64,000 nucleotides of DNA from NCBI RefSeq assembly GCF_003201835.2, contig NZ_CP029289.2, positions 1,240,001 through 1,304,000 on the forward strand. The letters are read 5' to 3'. Source of the stretch: Acidianus brierleyi (GTDB taxonomy: Archaea; Thermoproteota; Thermoprotei_A; Sulfolobales; Sulfolobaceae). The first letter of the stretch is position 1. The number at the start of each line of letters is the position of its first letter. The translations under genes and the position numbers were made by a program. The notes under the pieces are model-generated. The model saw only the letters and a list, made by a program, of their open reading frames with translations, did not search any database and was not told the DNA's origin. Shown here piece by piece: positions 27,319 to 38,581 of this stretch.

Positions 27319-28150
27319 AATTCTTCCACAAGCCTAATCTTCCGCAGTCTTCTACATAATTAACTTTTCTAGGTACTGGTTCGCCATACAATATTGCTTC
27401 TTTTATTACATGACTCCTATAAGCTAGTATCTCATCTTTGTTGATTATTTTTAGCCTTTTTAAATCGCCAAGAACCCTATAAATATCAGGAAGTTTCTTT
27501 CCCCATTTAAAGAAAGAATATACATAATAAATATCTAAATCGTTTTTCTGAATTTTAATAATATATGAGAAAATGATACCAGCACTACCATTAATATATA
27601 TGTTCCACTCAGTATCCTTATGCTGTGATATCAATATAAAATCAAATAGAGAAATATATCCTAGATTCTCATCTATTCCGAGTAGTTTATTCAATTTTAA
27701 TCTGGAACCAGTATTATAAATTTTATCATACGTTATCACATTACCCCTATTCGTAATTATTTTCTTATCATTAGAATTTATAAGTACAGGATGAGCAAAA
27801 ATTACCTTATTATTAGAATAAATTATATCAGAAGGATTTTCAATATTATATATAGTTTTATCAAAACTAAGCCAACTAGGTAGTTCCTCACAAGAATCGC
27901 ATACTTTATCTTTAAGATATTTCTCTTTTTCATATATAACTTGAGGCCTGAATTCGTCGAATTTTAGATTACTAAAGAATTTATTTACTAATATTTTATC
28001 TTTCACTAATGGAGGAACTAAAGTTATACCGAGATCTTTAAAAGATAAGGAAAATAATCCGCCTATATATGGTTGTTCCTCTAAAATTATGCCTCCCTTT
28101 TCTTTAGCAATATGTGACCCTATTAAACCTCCACCAATTATAATGTTCAT
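27278..28150 (-). CDS. FAD/NAD(P)-binding protein
   Basis: About 290 residues. MNIIIGGGLIGSHIAKEKGG is a dinucleotide-binding loop, followed by EEQPYIGGLFSLSF as in FAD amine-oxidase or protoporphyrinogen-oxidase-like proteins. Cysteines near residues 86-89 (CDSC) may form a disulfide or metal site. The second half lacks motifs I know, so the reaction is unknown. An ATG two codons upstream is an equal choice. Confidence 0.6.
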   Translation of the reverse strand: MNIIIGGGLIGSHIAKEKGGIILEEQPYIGGLFSLSFKDLGITLVPPLVKDKILVNKFFSNLKFDEFRPQVIYEKEKYLKDKVCDSCEELPSWLSFDKTIYNIENPSDIIYSNNKVIFAHPVLINSNDKKIITNRGNVITYDKIYNTGSRLKLNKLLGIDENLGYISLFDFILISQHKDTEWNIYINGSAGIIFSYIIKIQKNDLDIYYVYSFFKWGKKLPDIYRVLGDLKRLKIINKDEILAYRSHVIKEAILYGEPVPRKVNYVEDCGRLGLWKNFSIEESLNSIRTC

Positions 28151-28171
28151 GCTCACATTTAGATAGTTTAA

Positions 28172-28477
28172 TTAATAAATCGTTGCTCCATTTCCAAATA
28201 TATAATTTTCTTGGGACAATAGCTTCTTTGTATTTTTACCTTCCATTATTTCCCCTTTAATTAGTCTTAAAAGCTTCTCTTTAGCCTCTTCTTCACTAGA
28301 ATAATCAAAGATTACTCTTTTTCCATCTATTTCAAGAGTAGGATATTCATAGTCGTATAAGAGATCTGTTTCCACATCAATACCTATTTTTACCTTAAAA
28401 GATCTTACAACTTCATATAATAAGGGTAATATGTTATTATCACCATAAGTACCAAATATTACCTTTATCATTGCCAT
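28172..28477 (-). CDS. Small thioredoxin-like or unknown protein
   Basis: 101 residues from the ATG at 28475-28477 (MAMIKVIFGTYGDNN). A longer frame begins at 28594, but it would run antisense through the start of the divergent gene at 28537. A beta-alpha-beta start and YPTLEIDGKRVIFDY give a thioredoxin-like impression, without a CxxC. Uncertain; probably Sulfolobales-specific. Confidence 0.5.
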   Translation of the reverse strand: MAMIKVIFGTYGDNNILPLLYEVVRSFKVKIGIDVETDLLYDYEYPTLEIDGKRVIFDYSSEEEAKEKLLRLIKGEIMEGKNTKKLLSQENYIFGNGATIY

Positions 28478-28536
28478 CTTATATTGTAAGTTCGATACGT
28501 ATAGTATAAAAAGCCAAAAATCCAATATTACATTCG

Positions 28537-28770
28537 ATGAAATCAGTCCTAGGGCCAAATATTTCTCAGGGAGCTGGAATATTAGGTTTTTCAACTAATA
28601 TAAATGATGCAAATAAGATTCAATTACTCGGAAAAAAACTTTACCCAGATTTTAACGTAATAATATTAGATCTGTCTAATCCAGACCAAAGAATAACTGC
28701 AATAAATATTGACCCAGATATAGCAGATTTTAAATCTGGATACGTTGTTGCGATATCTATATTAGCTTAA
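28537..28770 (+). CDS. Small hypothetical protein
   Basis: 77 residues starting MKSVLGPNISQGAG. A TATA-like element (about 28500-28512, tatagtataaaaag) lies at the right distance for a nearly leaderless mRNA. There is no motif; it precedes tRNA-Val by 31 bp. Divergent from the small gene at 28172. Confidence 0.5.
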   Translation: MKSVLGPNISQGAGILGFSTNINDANKIQLLGKKLYPDFNVIILDLSNPDQRITAINIDPDIADFKSGYVVAISILA

Positions 28771-28801
28771 TTTTTTAGCTAACTTAATAGATGTTATTTA
28801 T

Positions 28802-28876
28802 GGGCCCATAGTCTAGCTTGGTTAGGACGCTACCCTCACACGGTAGTGATCGCGGGTTCAAGTCCCGCTGGGCCCA
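28802..28876 (+). tRNA. tRNA-Val(CAC)
   Basis: 75-nt cloverleaf: acceptor GGGCCCA/TGGGCCC, D-arm GTC/GAC, anticodon stem CTACC/GGTAG with loop CTCACAC (anticodon CAC), T-arm GCGGG/CCCGC with TTCAAGT, discriminator A. No intron and no encoded CCA. Confidence 0.94.
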
Positions 28877-28921
28877 TATTAGATATAGTATTCAATAATG
28901 ATGAAAATTACACAGAGATAA

Positions 28922-28933
28922 TTTTTCTTTTTT
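28922..28933 (+). terminator. T-rich terminator behind tRNA-Val
   Basis: A run of TTTTTCTTTTTT, followed by a run of A residues, 46 bp after the tRNA. Archaeal termination favours such T-tracts. The rest of the 241-bp spacer up to 29118 shows nothing I can name. Confidence 0.4.
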
Positions 28934-29117
28934 AAAAAAAATTATTTGTACTATACTGAAAAGTTCTTTTTAGAATAATATAAAAATTGAATCTTTAGGA
29001 ATATTACTTATCTCTTAACGTTATCTGAACTAAAGTTACTTAGAATATTTGTAGCAAAAACCTCATACGATATCTAGATTAATATATTATTCATAATACA
29101 AGATAGTTAAAAGAAGC

Positions 29118-29552
29118 ATGAAATTGAGAAAATTCAAGCTCAAGATTCCATTTAACAAACTAATAATGAAAGTTACATCGTTGGTAGTCCAGTTTTTGCT
29201 TATACTAGGATTGTTTGCCGTAATACTATCTACCATATTCAGTATAATCTACTCTTTAAATCAAGGTTTACTTGCCGTAGCATCCGTAACTTTGGAAAAT
29301 GCATTATTGATAGTAGTCTTTCTTGAGATTTATTTAAGCGTTTTTGATTTTTTTGAAGGAAAGGGTAGAAGTATAGTATATGTCCTCGATGCTACAATGT
29401 CGTTCATTTCTAGAGAAATAATAATAGATGTACTAACAGCAAATATCAACTATGTTAATATTATATACCTAGGTGGAGTAATAGGCATAATAGCTTTTAG
29501 CAGATTCATAATAACTAGAAAAAAATCAAGAAGTACGGAAAAGCACAACTGA
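29118..29552 (+). CDS. PsiE-like small membrane protein
   Basis: 144 residues with a basic N-terminus and four hydrophobic segments. The pattern around LEIYLSVFDFFEG and ATMSFISREIIIDVL resembles the PsiE (phosphate-starvation-inducible E) family. Its role is unknown. It overlaps the end of the convergent TPP-enzyme-like gene by 27 nt. Confidence 0.7.
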   Translation: MKLRKFKLKIPFNKLIMKVTSLVVQFLLILGLFAVILSTIFSIIYSLNQGLLAVASVTLENALLIVVFLEIYLSVFDFFEGKGRSIVYVLDATMSFISREIIIDVLTANINYVNIIYLGGVIGIIAFSRFIITRKKSRSTEKHN

Positions 29553-31148
29553 CTCGTAATTGGGATCTATTTTAACATTTATTATATTTAGCCTTTCTGA
29601 GTTTCTATTTTTTAATGCGTCTTTAAGATCCATATAAGTATCAACAGTTATAGCTCCTATTGATTCTAGCTCTCTATCTATATCTATAACATAATTCGTT
29701 CTACCTATAGTTGGCATGTCAGACTTAGTAGTATCTAAGTAAGAACTAGCCTCATCGTTAAATATAACTATAGTACCTTTAGCTTCTCTAGATTTATAGT
29801 GTAGTAAACTAAGGTTCTTCTCTGCTGTAGATATATCTATTATGCCTAGAGAATTTGTTTTAGACTCTATAATCCCTGCAATTCCAATACCCTTTTCTAA
29901 TAGACTTTCACTAGTAAACCAAATAGGCCTTTCTATAGGCATTCTTATTGAATCAAAAGTAACTGCAGATAAGTCTACAAATATCCTATCGTAAGTGAAC
30001 TGTTGAAGTAACCTTACCACATCGTATGGCCATAGATTATTATGTGGTTTCAATGAAGGAAGTTTCTTGTTTATACGAATTTCTTTTTCTATATCAATAT
30101 CGCGTGAAATATTTTTTTGTTTCAAAAGCGTAAGTAATTCTCTTAAAAATAAATTTGTATCTGCAACTATAGGCTGATGAGGAATTATAATTTTTCCTAT
30201 ATCTTCCCCATCAATATTGTTATGCATAGTAAACCCTTTGAATTTCATTGACCAACCTGCTGTAGATAATTGCGTAAGTCTAGATCCTAAAATCAATATA
30301 GAATCTGCTTCGCTTAATAATTTATTAGCAATATCTGTACCAAATAATCCTAAACCTTCTCCAGCAAAAAGAGGATGAGAAGATGGTATTGCGCCTTTAG
30401 CTCTAATAGTAGTTATTACTGGTGCTTTTAATATTTCGGCTAATTCTACTAAATCCTTTGAAGATTCACTAGCTATTACTCCGTAACCTGCAATTATTAA
30501 TGGTAATTTAGAATTAGCTAGAACTTCAGCTACTTTAGCTACAGTATTCTTATCTGGTGTTTTCTTTTCTGGTTTCTGTTCTGCTGGAGATAAAGGATAT
30601 GCCTTAAGCTTAAATAAGTCTTCAGCTATCTCTACGTATGCAGGCCTCATCCTGTTACTTAAAGCTTCCTTATAGCATTTTTCTACATTAACAGTTATTT
30701 CTTCTATACTTATCGCTCTTTCCCTTATTTTTGTTATAGGAGACAAAATTGCAGAAAGATCATCATTAGTTCTTAATTCTCCAACTCTAGCCCTACCTAT
30801 ATCTCTGTAGGATCTTATAGTTGAAATGATTAATAATGGGACTGAATCACTAAAAGCTTGCGCTATAACACCTATGCCGTCTAATAGAGACGTACCTGGA
30901 ACCTGGATAACTACACCGGCTGTATTATTTTCCATCGCATATGTATAAGATTGCAATAATGCGTCTCTAGATGAAATATTATAATCAAGAAAAATTCCAT
31001 ATTGTTTAAATCTTTCTGCTAAAAACTCAGGTAATGAAATTGTAGTAAAAACCTTATTTACACCAAGTTCCTTGACGACAAAGGCCAGCGCCTCATCCCC
31101 AGACATTTCTTTTCCAACAGTTTCTTCTTTCCTTTTAGGCTGGCTCAA
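29526..31148 (-). CDS. Degenerate TPP-enzyme-like protein (acetolactate synthase fold)
   Basis: 540 residues with the three-domain layout of acetolactate synthase/benzoylformate decarboxylase. The pyrimidine-binding domain spans about 10-185 (VVIQVPGTSLLDGIGVIAQA, DSVPLLIIS). The middle domain spans about 205-340 (LPLIIAGYGVIASESS, LILGSRLTQL). A C-terminal domain follows. Where active enzymes carry the TPP-activating glutamate (RHE) this protein has NISSRD, and the GDG...N metal-TPP motif is reduced to GIIDISTAEKN. It is probably not a normal TPP catalyst; a regulatory or non-TPP role is possible. Confidence 0.75.
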   Translation of the reverse strand: MSQPKRKEETVGKEMSGDEALAFVVKELGVNKVFTTISLPEFLAERFKQYGIFLDYNISSRDALLQSYTYAMENNTAGVVIQVPGTSLLDGIGVIAQAFSDSVPLLIISTIRSYRDIGRARVGELRTNDDLSAILSPITKIRERAISIEEITVNVEKCYKEALSNRMRPAYVEIAEDLFKLKAYPLSPAEQKPEKKTPDKNTVAKVAEVLANSKLPLIIAGYGVIASESSKDLVELAEILKAPVITTIRAKGAIPSSHPLFAGEGLGLFGTDIANKLLSEADSILILGSRLTQLSTAGWSMKFKGFTMHNNIDGEDIGKIIIPHQPIVADTNLFLRELLTLLKQKNISRDIDIEKEIRINKKLPSLKPHNNLWPYDVVRLLQQFTYDRIFVDLSAVTFDSIRMPIERPIWFTSESLLEKGIGIAGIIESKTNSLGIIDISTAEKNLSLLHYKSREAKGTIVIFNDEASSYLDTTKSDMPTIGRTNYVIDIDRELESIGAITVDTYMDLKDALKNRNSERLNIINVKIDPNYESVVLFRTS

Positions 31149-31191
31149 AATGCATCAAAATATTAATGAAATTCATTAATTTAAGCTTAAA

Positions 31192-31298
31192 AGCTGGGGA
31201 CGGGATTCGAACCCGTGACTAACGGGTCTCTGCGACCCACTGCGGCCCCTAGCGCTACCGATGGGCAGTGCCGCCTTAGACCGCTCGGCCACCCCAGC
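31192..31298 (-). tRNA. Intron-bearing tRNA, probably tRNA-Cys, anticodon unresolved
   Basis: Reverse strand: acceptor GCTGGGG/CCCCAGC, U73, a D-arm GCC...GGC, and a T-arm ACGGG/CCCGT with TTCGAAT are all perfect. The gene is 107 nt, about 33 nt longer than a mature type I tRNA. The region between D- and T-arm (55 nt) holds CACTGC/GCAGTG and GGGTC/GACCC helices. U73 and the GCTGGGG start suggest cysteine. No single intron I tried leaves a normal anticodon loop with U33, so introns at unusual positions or decay are possible. Confidence 0.6.
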
Positions 31299-31362
31299 CT
31301 CAAGTATAAAATTATGAGTTAAAAATTATAAAGTAATTGCAGTGAAAGACTTGTGAGGTTAA

Positions 31363-31923
31363 TTGATAAATTTTAATGACATAGGGAAAGTATTATCAGA
31401 GATAAAAGAAATAACAGATTTTGTTATAATAGGAGATACAGTAGTCGACCTATGCCTTAAACGAAAAGGAACTGAAAGTGATGTGGATCTTTTCCCATTA
31501 TCAATAAGTGTTATAACGGAAAGTGATAAAATCAGAGAATTTGCCTATAATAAAGGCTGGGATTACGGTTCAACTCCATTAGACACACCACGACTAGTAA
31601 TTCCAATAAACGATGATCAATTACAAGTAGATTTCTATGAAAATTTTCAAGACTTTTATGTGCCCAAAGAAATTATAAATAGCGCTAGTGAAAGAAAAAT
31701 TGGCAAATATGACTTTAAAGTAATTAAATTGGAGGATTATATTCTATTAAAAGCTAATGCGTACAGAGAGGAAGATGAAGACGAACTAAAAACCTTATTA
31801 TATTTAGTAGGTGAAGGAAAACTTACTATAGATAGAGATTATTTAAAAAAGCATGTTAATCTTTTCGAAGAAAACTCTAAGAGTATAAAAGACAGATTAA
31901 ATATGATAGGATTTAAAATATAG
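31363..31923 (+). CDS. Nucleotidyltransferase-fold protein
   Basis: 186 residues. FVIIGDTVVDLCLKRKGTES followed by DVDLF is the G...DxD core of the Pol-beta-type nucleotidyltransferase fold (about residues 20-50), and a helical part follows. It starts at TTG 31363 with GAGGTT 6 nt upstream. No HEPN-type partner lies beside it, so a MNT/HEPN toxin-antitoxin pair is not supported. The substrate is unknown. Confidence 0.65.
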   Translation: MINFNDIGKVLSEIKEITDFVIIGDTVVDLCLKRKGTESDVDLFPLSISVITESDKIREFAYNKGWDYGSTPLDTPRLVIPINDDQLQVDFYENFQDFYVPKEIINSASERKIGKYDFKVIKLEDYILLKANAYREEDEDELKTLLYLVGEGKLTIDRDYLKKHVNLFEENSKSIKDRLNMIGFKI

Positions 31924-31930
31924 AAAAAAT

Positions 31931-32101
31931 TTATGCTTTCTTGGTTGGCAACTCTTTCTTTTTTGGTCTTAAATTAGTGCTATGACAACGTCTACATTTT
32001 GTAGCTTTTATAGAATTTAATGCGCCACAATTTCTACATACTTTTTTTATGAATACTCTCTGCTGTACTATCTGCAATTTTACGGGGTCTGTAAGAGGCA
32101 T
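31931..32101 (-). CDS. rpl40e: Ribosomal protein L40e
   Basis: 56 residues, MPLTDPVKLQIVQQRVFIKK then CRNCGALNSIKATKCRRCH and a lysine-rich end. The four cysteines form the zinc ribbon of L40e of the large subunit. It ends 7 bp after the stop of the convergent nucleotidyltransferase-fold gene. Confidence 0.95.
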   Translation of the reverse strand: MPLTDPVKLQIVQQRVFIKKVCRNCGALNSIKATKCRRCHSTNLRPKKKELPTKKA

Positions 32102-32171
32102 TCCATTACCCGCTACTTATATATCTGACTAGTTCATAAATATTGCGGTAAAAAAGGAGTGTGGAATTCGG

Positions 32172-32677
32172 ATGAAAATTCCTCTTGATTATTTGTGTGT
32201 TAAGAGTGGACTTCTTTGTAATAGGTGCCAGAGCTTAGTAGACAGTGGACAAGTGGACAGTTTTGAGATAAATGTAATGAAAATTCTGTTAGATTTAGAA
32301 GATACTCAATTCAAAGAGCTTAAAGATTCTACTTATTATAAAGCAATAAAAGTGAATAATCTTTTAATTCTACTAGTAAGCAGTGGACCTTCTATGACAA
32401 TACAGAAGTGGATTAAGGTAGCTAAAGTATTACAAGAGAAATTAGGTATGAAAGTAAGAATAATTGAAAAAACAAGTAATATAAAAAGTAGTGCAGTACA
32501 ACTATTATCTCCAGCTAGAGTTTTAGGAGTTAATACGGTCTGGTTACCTGATGGATCAGTACAATATGTAATAAGAGTATCAAGAACAGAGAGAAGATTA
32601 CTACCAGCAGACGCACTAGTATTAGAATCTGCATTGTCTAAAATTCATGATACACGAGTAAAAATAAGGGTTGAATA

Positions 32678-32678
<1 letters not shown>
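32172..32678 (+). CDS. Archaeal NusA-like KH-domain protein
   Basis: 168 residues. The N-terminus holds a small cysteine set (CVKSGLLCNRC, about 9-19), followed by two KH-like units (about 60-100 and 110-160) with LGMKVRIIEKT at the core. It resembles the archaeal NusA-type RNA-binding proteins linked to transcription. It ends one base into aspS (stop/start overlap ATAATG), so both are co-transcribed. Confidence 0.75.
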
Positions 32679-33963
<1,285 letters not shown>

Positions 33964-33967
<4 letters not shown>

Positions 33968-35079
33968 GTAATCTCCAAAGGGTTTGCGTTTAATAATTCT
34001 TTTAAGAATACTGTTGCATACATTCCTCTATCTATTGCAAATGTTATACTACCGTTTTCATATTTCAATTTTCTTATTTTCATGAATGCCTTTCTAGTTA
34101 TAGGTTTAAGGTTAAATTTTAATTCATTATTCTTAAATTCCTCTTCGAAAATACCTTCTTCATCTAATATTCTTATACAGTCGTCATCACATTTTGAAAT
34201 TTCTAAAGGAAAGGTTAATGTGAAGTTATCCTTATCAGGAATATCTCTTAGTTCATCAATTTTTCTTGATAAGTATCTATTAAACAAATAACTCTGATAA
34301 GCTTCTACATAAAAATATAGCGGTATTTTAGAAGATTTTAGTGCTTCATAACAATTTCCAGACCTAATAAGATTTTTTAATAGCGTTTTCTCCTGTGCAA
34401 ATGAACTAGGGATATATCTTAATGCCTCTTCATAATTATTGTTATAAATCATTTTCCTTATATCTCGCATTATATCTGACTCTGAGTAGAAGGGCATTGA
34501 TAATATATACATTATAGCCTTACACCATTCTTCTTTAAGCAAATACCTACCTACGATATGTGTAATAGGTCTTTTGGTTCCAAAACGCTGATATCCTATA
34601 TATGCTGGTAAATAAGGATTTTGAGAAATTATATTTAATCGTGTTTTTATTTCCTCCTCGTCATCAGAAATTAGACGAATATTAAAAATATTTCCAGTAT
34701 GAGATATTTTAGAGTTATAATATCCTAAAAAAGTTACATGGAAATTATTTCCATTATATTCTTTCACGTTTGAGGGAGCATCTGTATAAATTAATTGAAA
34801 AGTAATTGCGTTTGTATCTTTAATACCTAAATACCTTACCTTCTTATGAAATATTCTGCTTAATTCATTAATTACTGAAAAATGATCCCTATTAACTTTT
34901 TCTAATAAATAAAACGCAAAATTCCCTATTTCGTCTCCTTTCCATTCCGTTACAGGAGTGTAATTTACTTCTTCTATGACTGTAAATCCCTCTGGTCTAG
35001 GTATCTTTGCACTAATTTTATTCCAATTATAATATAATTTTTCAATACCTATAGAAAGATCTAAAGGATCTAAAGTAAT
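33964..35079 (-). CDS. truD: tRNA pseudouridine synthase TruD, apparent AUU start
   Basis: From ATT at 35077-35079 the frame gives 371 residues, starting ITLDPLDLSIGIEKLYYN. The catalytic motif GIKDTNAITFQ (about 95-105) lies upstream of the first GTG/ATG in the frame, so a start there would give a protein lacking the catalytic aspartate. Later parts carry YIGYQRFGTKRPITHIVG. No ATG, GTG or TTG exists between the upstream stop and the catalytic region. GGTGAT (35085-35090) lies 5 nt before the ATT. The gene starts inside the last codons of pth2. It modifies U13 of tRNAs. Confidence 0.82.
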
Positions 35080-35429
35080 TTTAAATCACCCGTAATTTTA
35101 TCTATTAAATAATCTTCTGAAGGACCTATTCCACCACATGTTACTGTACCTGGTTCCAATTGCGTCCTTCCTGCGTCTTCTATTAATGAAATAGGTAAGC
35201 CTAGTTCTTTAGCTTCTTCTATTTTAGTATTGAGCTCGACAATAGAATTTACTTTCACTACTATTTTAGGCTGACCTTCATTTAACCATTCAAAAAGCCA
35301 ACTTTTCCATCTTGAATTACTTGAATTCAATATATCTATGACTAAAGATACTGCTGCATGAGCTACTTGAGCTGCAATTTTCCCTTTCCCCATCTTAATG
35401 TCCGTTCTTACAATTATAACCATCTTCAT
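35070..35429 (-). CDS. pth2: Peptidyl-tRNA hydrolase Pth2
   Basis: 119 residues with the Pth2 signature: IIVRTDIKMGKGKIAAQVAHAA at the start, then GLPISLIEDAGRTQLEPGT and TCGGIGPS near the end. It frees tRNA from prematurely released peptidyl-tRNAs. It is followed by truD, whose start overlaps its end, and diverges from the zinc-ribbon gene. Confidence 0.95.
   Translation of the reverse strand: MKMVIIVRTDIKMGKGKIAAQVAHAAVSLVIDILNSSNSRWKSWLFEWLNEGQPKIVVKVNSIVELNTKIEEAKELGLPISLIEDAGRTQLEPGTVTCGGIGPSEDYLIDKITGDLKLL
35085..35090 (-). promoter_or_regulatory. Shine-Dalgarno site deciding the truD start
   Basis: GGTGAT on the reverse strand, complementary to the 16S rRNA 3' end, with 5 nt to the ATT at 35077-35079. 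The same site and spacing precede the apparent ATC start of fen1. Confidence 0.6.
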
Positions 35430-35438
35430 TTATATCAA

Positions 35439-35476
35439 AACCACTCTGATACATTTATAAGCTATATAGAGTGGTT
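35439..35476. promoter_or_regulatory. 9-bp inverted repeat around a divergent promoter
   Basis: AACCACTCT (35439-35447) and AGAGTGGTT (35468-35476) are perfect inverted repeats separated by 20 bp. The spacer contains a TATA-like ATTTATAAGC. They sit between the start of pth2 and that of the zinc-ribbon gene. Likely an operator; the regulator is unknown. Confidence 0.5.
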
Positions 35477-35494
35477 AATAAAAGGGATTAGAAA

Positions 35495-35692
35495 ATGTCA
35501 GTTAAGCTTAGTTTGAAGGAAGAAATAGTTCCTCCAGTATGCTCAAGCTGTGGAAGAATAATACATCCTAGAGAAAGAGGAGTAGCGTTCTATTGTCCTA
35601 ATTGTGGAGAGGTTCTAATACAGAGAGATATGTATTGCAGATTACAGGGCGTTGAATATACATGCCCAAAATGTGGATTTACTGGACCGTAA
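35495..35692 (+). CDS. Small zinc-ribbon RNA-binding protein
   Basis: 65 residues with four CxxC knuckles: CSSCGR, CPNCGE and CPKCGF plus a lone Cys (DMYCRL). This pattern is that of the archaeal DUF1610-type zinc-ribbon proteins thought to bind RNA. It is followed 9 bp later by the aEF1B gene, as in many archaea, and is probably co-transcribed with it. Confidence 0.85.
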   Translation: MSVKLSLKEEIVPPVCSSCGRIIHPRERGVAFYCPNCGEVLIQRDMYCRLQGVEYTCPKCGFTGP

Positions 35693-35701
35693 GGTGGTAT
35701 A

Positions 35702-35977
35702 ATGACAGATGTATTAGTTGTACTGAAGGTTTTTCCTGAAGGAGACGATGTAAATCTAGATAATTTAGCAGATAATATATCGAAGAAATTGCCTGAAGGA
35801 TATAAATTAGTTAGAAAAGATACTGAACCAATAGCGTATGGCTTAAAGGCGCTTGTTCTATATATTCAAATGCCAGAGCAAACAGAAGGTGGGACCGATA
35901 CTTTGGAAAATTTGGCATCAGAAGTTGAAGGCGTAAGCCATGCTGAAGTTGTTGGAATAACAAGGCTAGGTTTTTAA
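35702..35977 (+). CDS. ef1b: Translation elongation factor aEF-1 beta
   Basis: 91 residues with the EF1B guanine-nucleotide-exchange fold: VLVVLKVFPEGDDVNLDNLA at the start and IAYGLKALVLYIQMPEQ in the middle. It recharges EF-1 alpha with GTP. GGTGG 5 nt before the ATG serves as the ribosome site. Confidence 0.93.
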   Translation: MTDVLVVLKVFPEGDDVNLDNLADNISKKLPEGYKLVRKDTEPIAYGLKALVLYIQMPEQTEGGTDTLENLASEVEGVSHAEVVGITRLGF

Positions 35978-36036
35978 AAAGAATAAAGTTAATCTCTTTT
36001 ATCCTCTGTATCATATTATTTTAGTGGAGATAAAAC

Positions 36037-38340
<2,304 letters not shown>

Positions 38341-38344
38341 AACT

Positions 38345-38581
38345 ATGTGGAGAGAATTACCGTTAAACTATATAGTCCTTGAAAAAGTTAGAAAATTGGA
38401 AGGACCAATAAAAGACGATGATTTATATTCAGAAATTAAGAAGGAAGTTGATTATGATTTTTCTTTCTCTGATTTTCTTCGAGCATTAATGTCGTTAGAG
38501 ATAAGAGGATATATTTCAGTATCGTTAATAAGAGAGAATATAAGAATGATTAATTATATAGGTGATAAGGAATCGGAGTAG
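38345..38581 (+). CDS. Small winged-helix-like protein
   Basis: 78 residues; the order of helices and the end FLRALMSLEIRGYISVSLIREN suggest a winged helix. Four bases after cdc48 and overlapping fen1, so it is co-transcribed with both. The gene order cdc48-small protein-fen1 hints at a role in DNA or protein handling. No assignment is possible. Confidence 0.65.
   Translation: MWRELPLNYIVLEKVRKLEGPIKDDDLYSEIKKEVDYDFSFSDFLRALMSLEIRGYISVSLIRENIRMINYIGDKESE
38561..38566 (+). promoter_or_regulatory. Shine-Dalgarno site deciding the fen1 start
   Basis: GGTGAT with 5 nt to the ATC at 38572-38574. It lies inside the last codons of the preceding gene and fixes the start that restores the conserved GVDL N-terminus. 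Confidence 0.6.

Noticed and set aside
28898..28959. Possible C/D-box small RNA (ATGATGA ... CTGA) behind tRNA-Val
   Set aside because: No D' or C' boxes and a long T/A run in the middle; a terminator explains it better.
31363..31923. MNT/HEPN toxin-antitoxin pair
   Set aside because: The nucleotidyltransferase-fold gene has no HEPN-like neighbour; the flanks are a tRNA and L40e.
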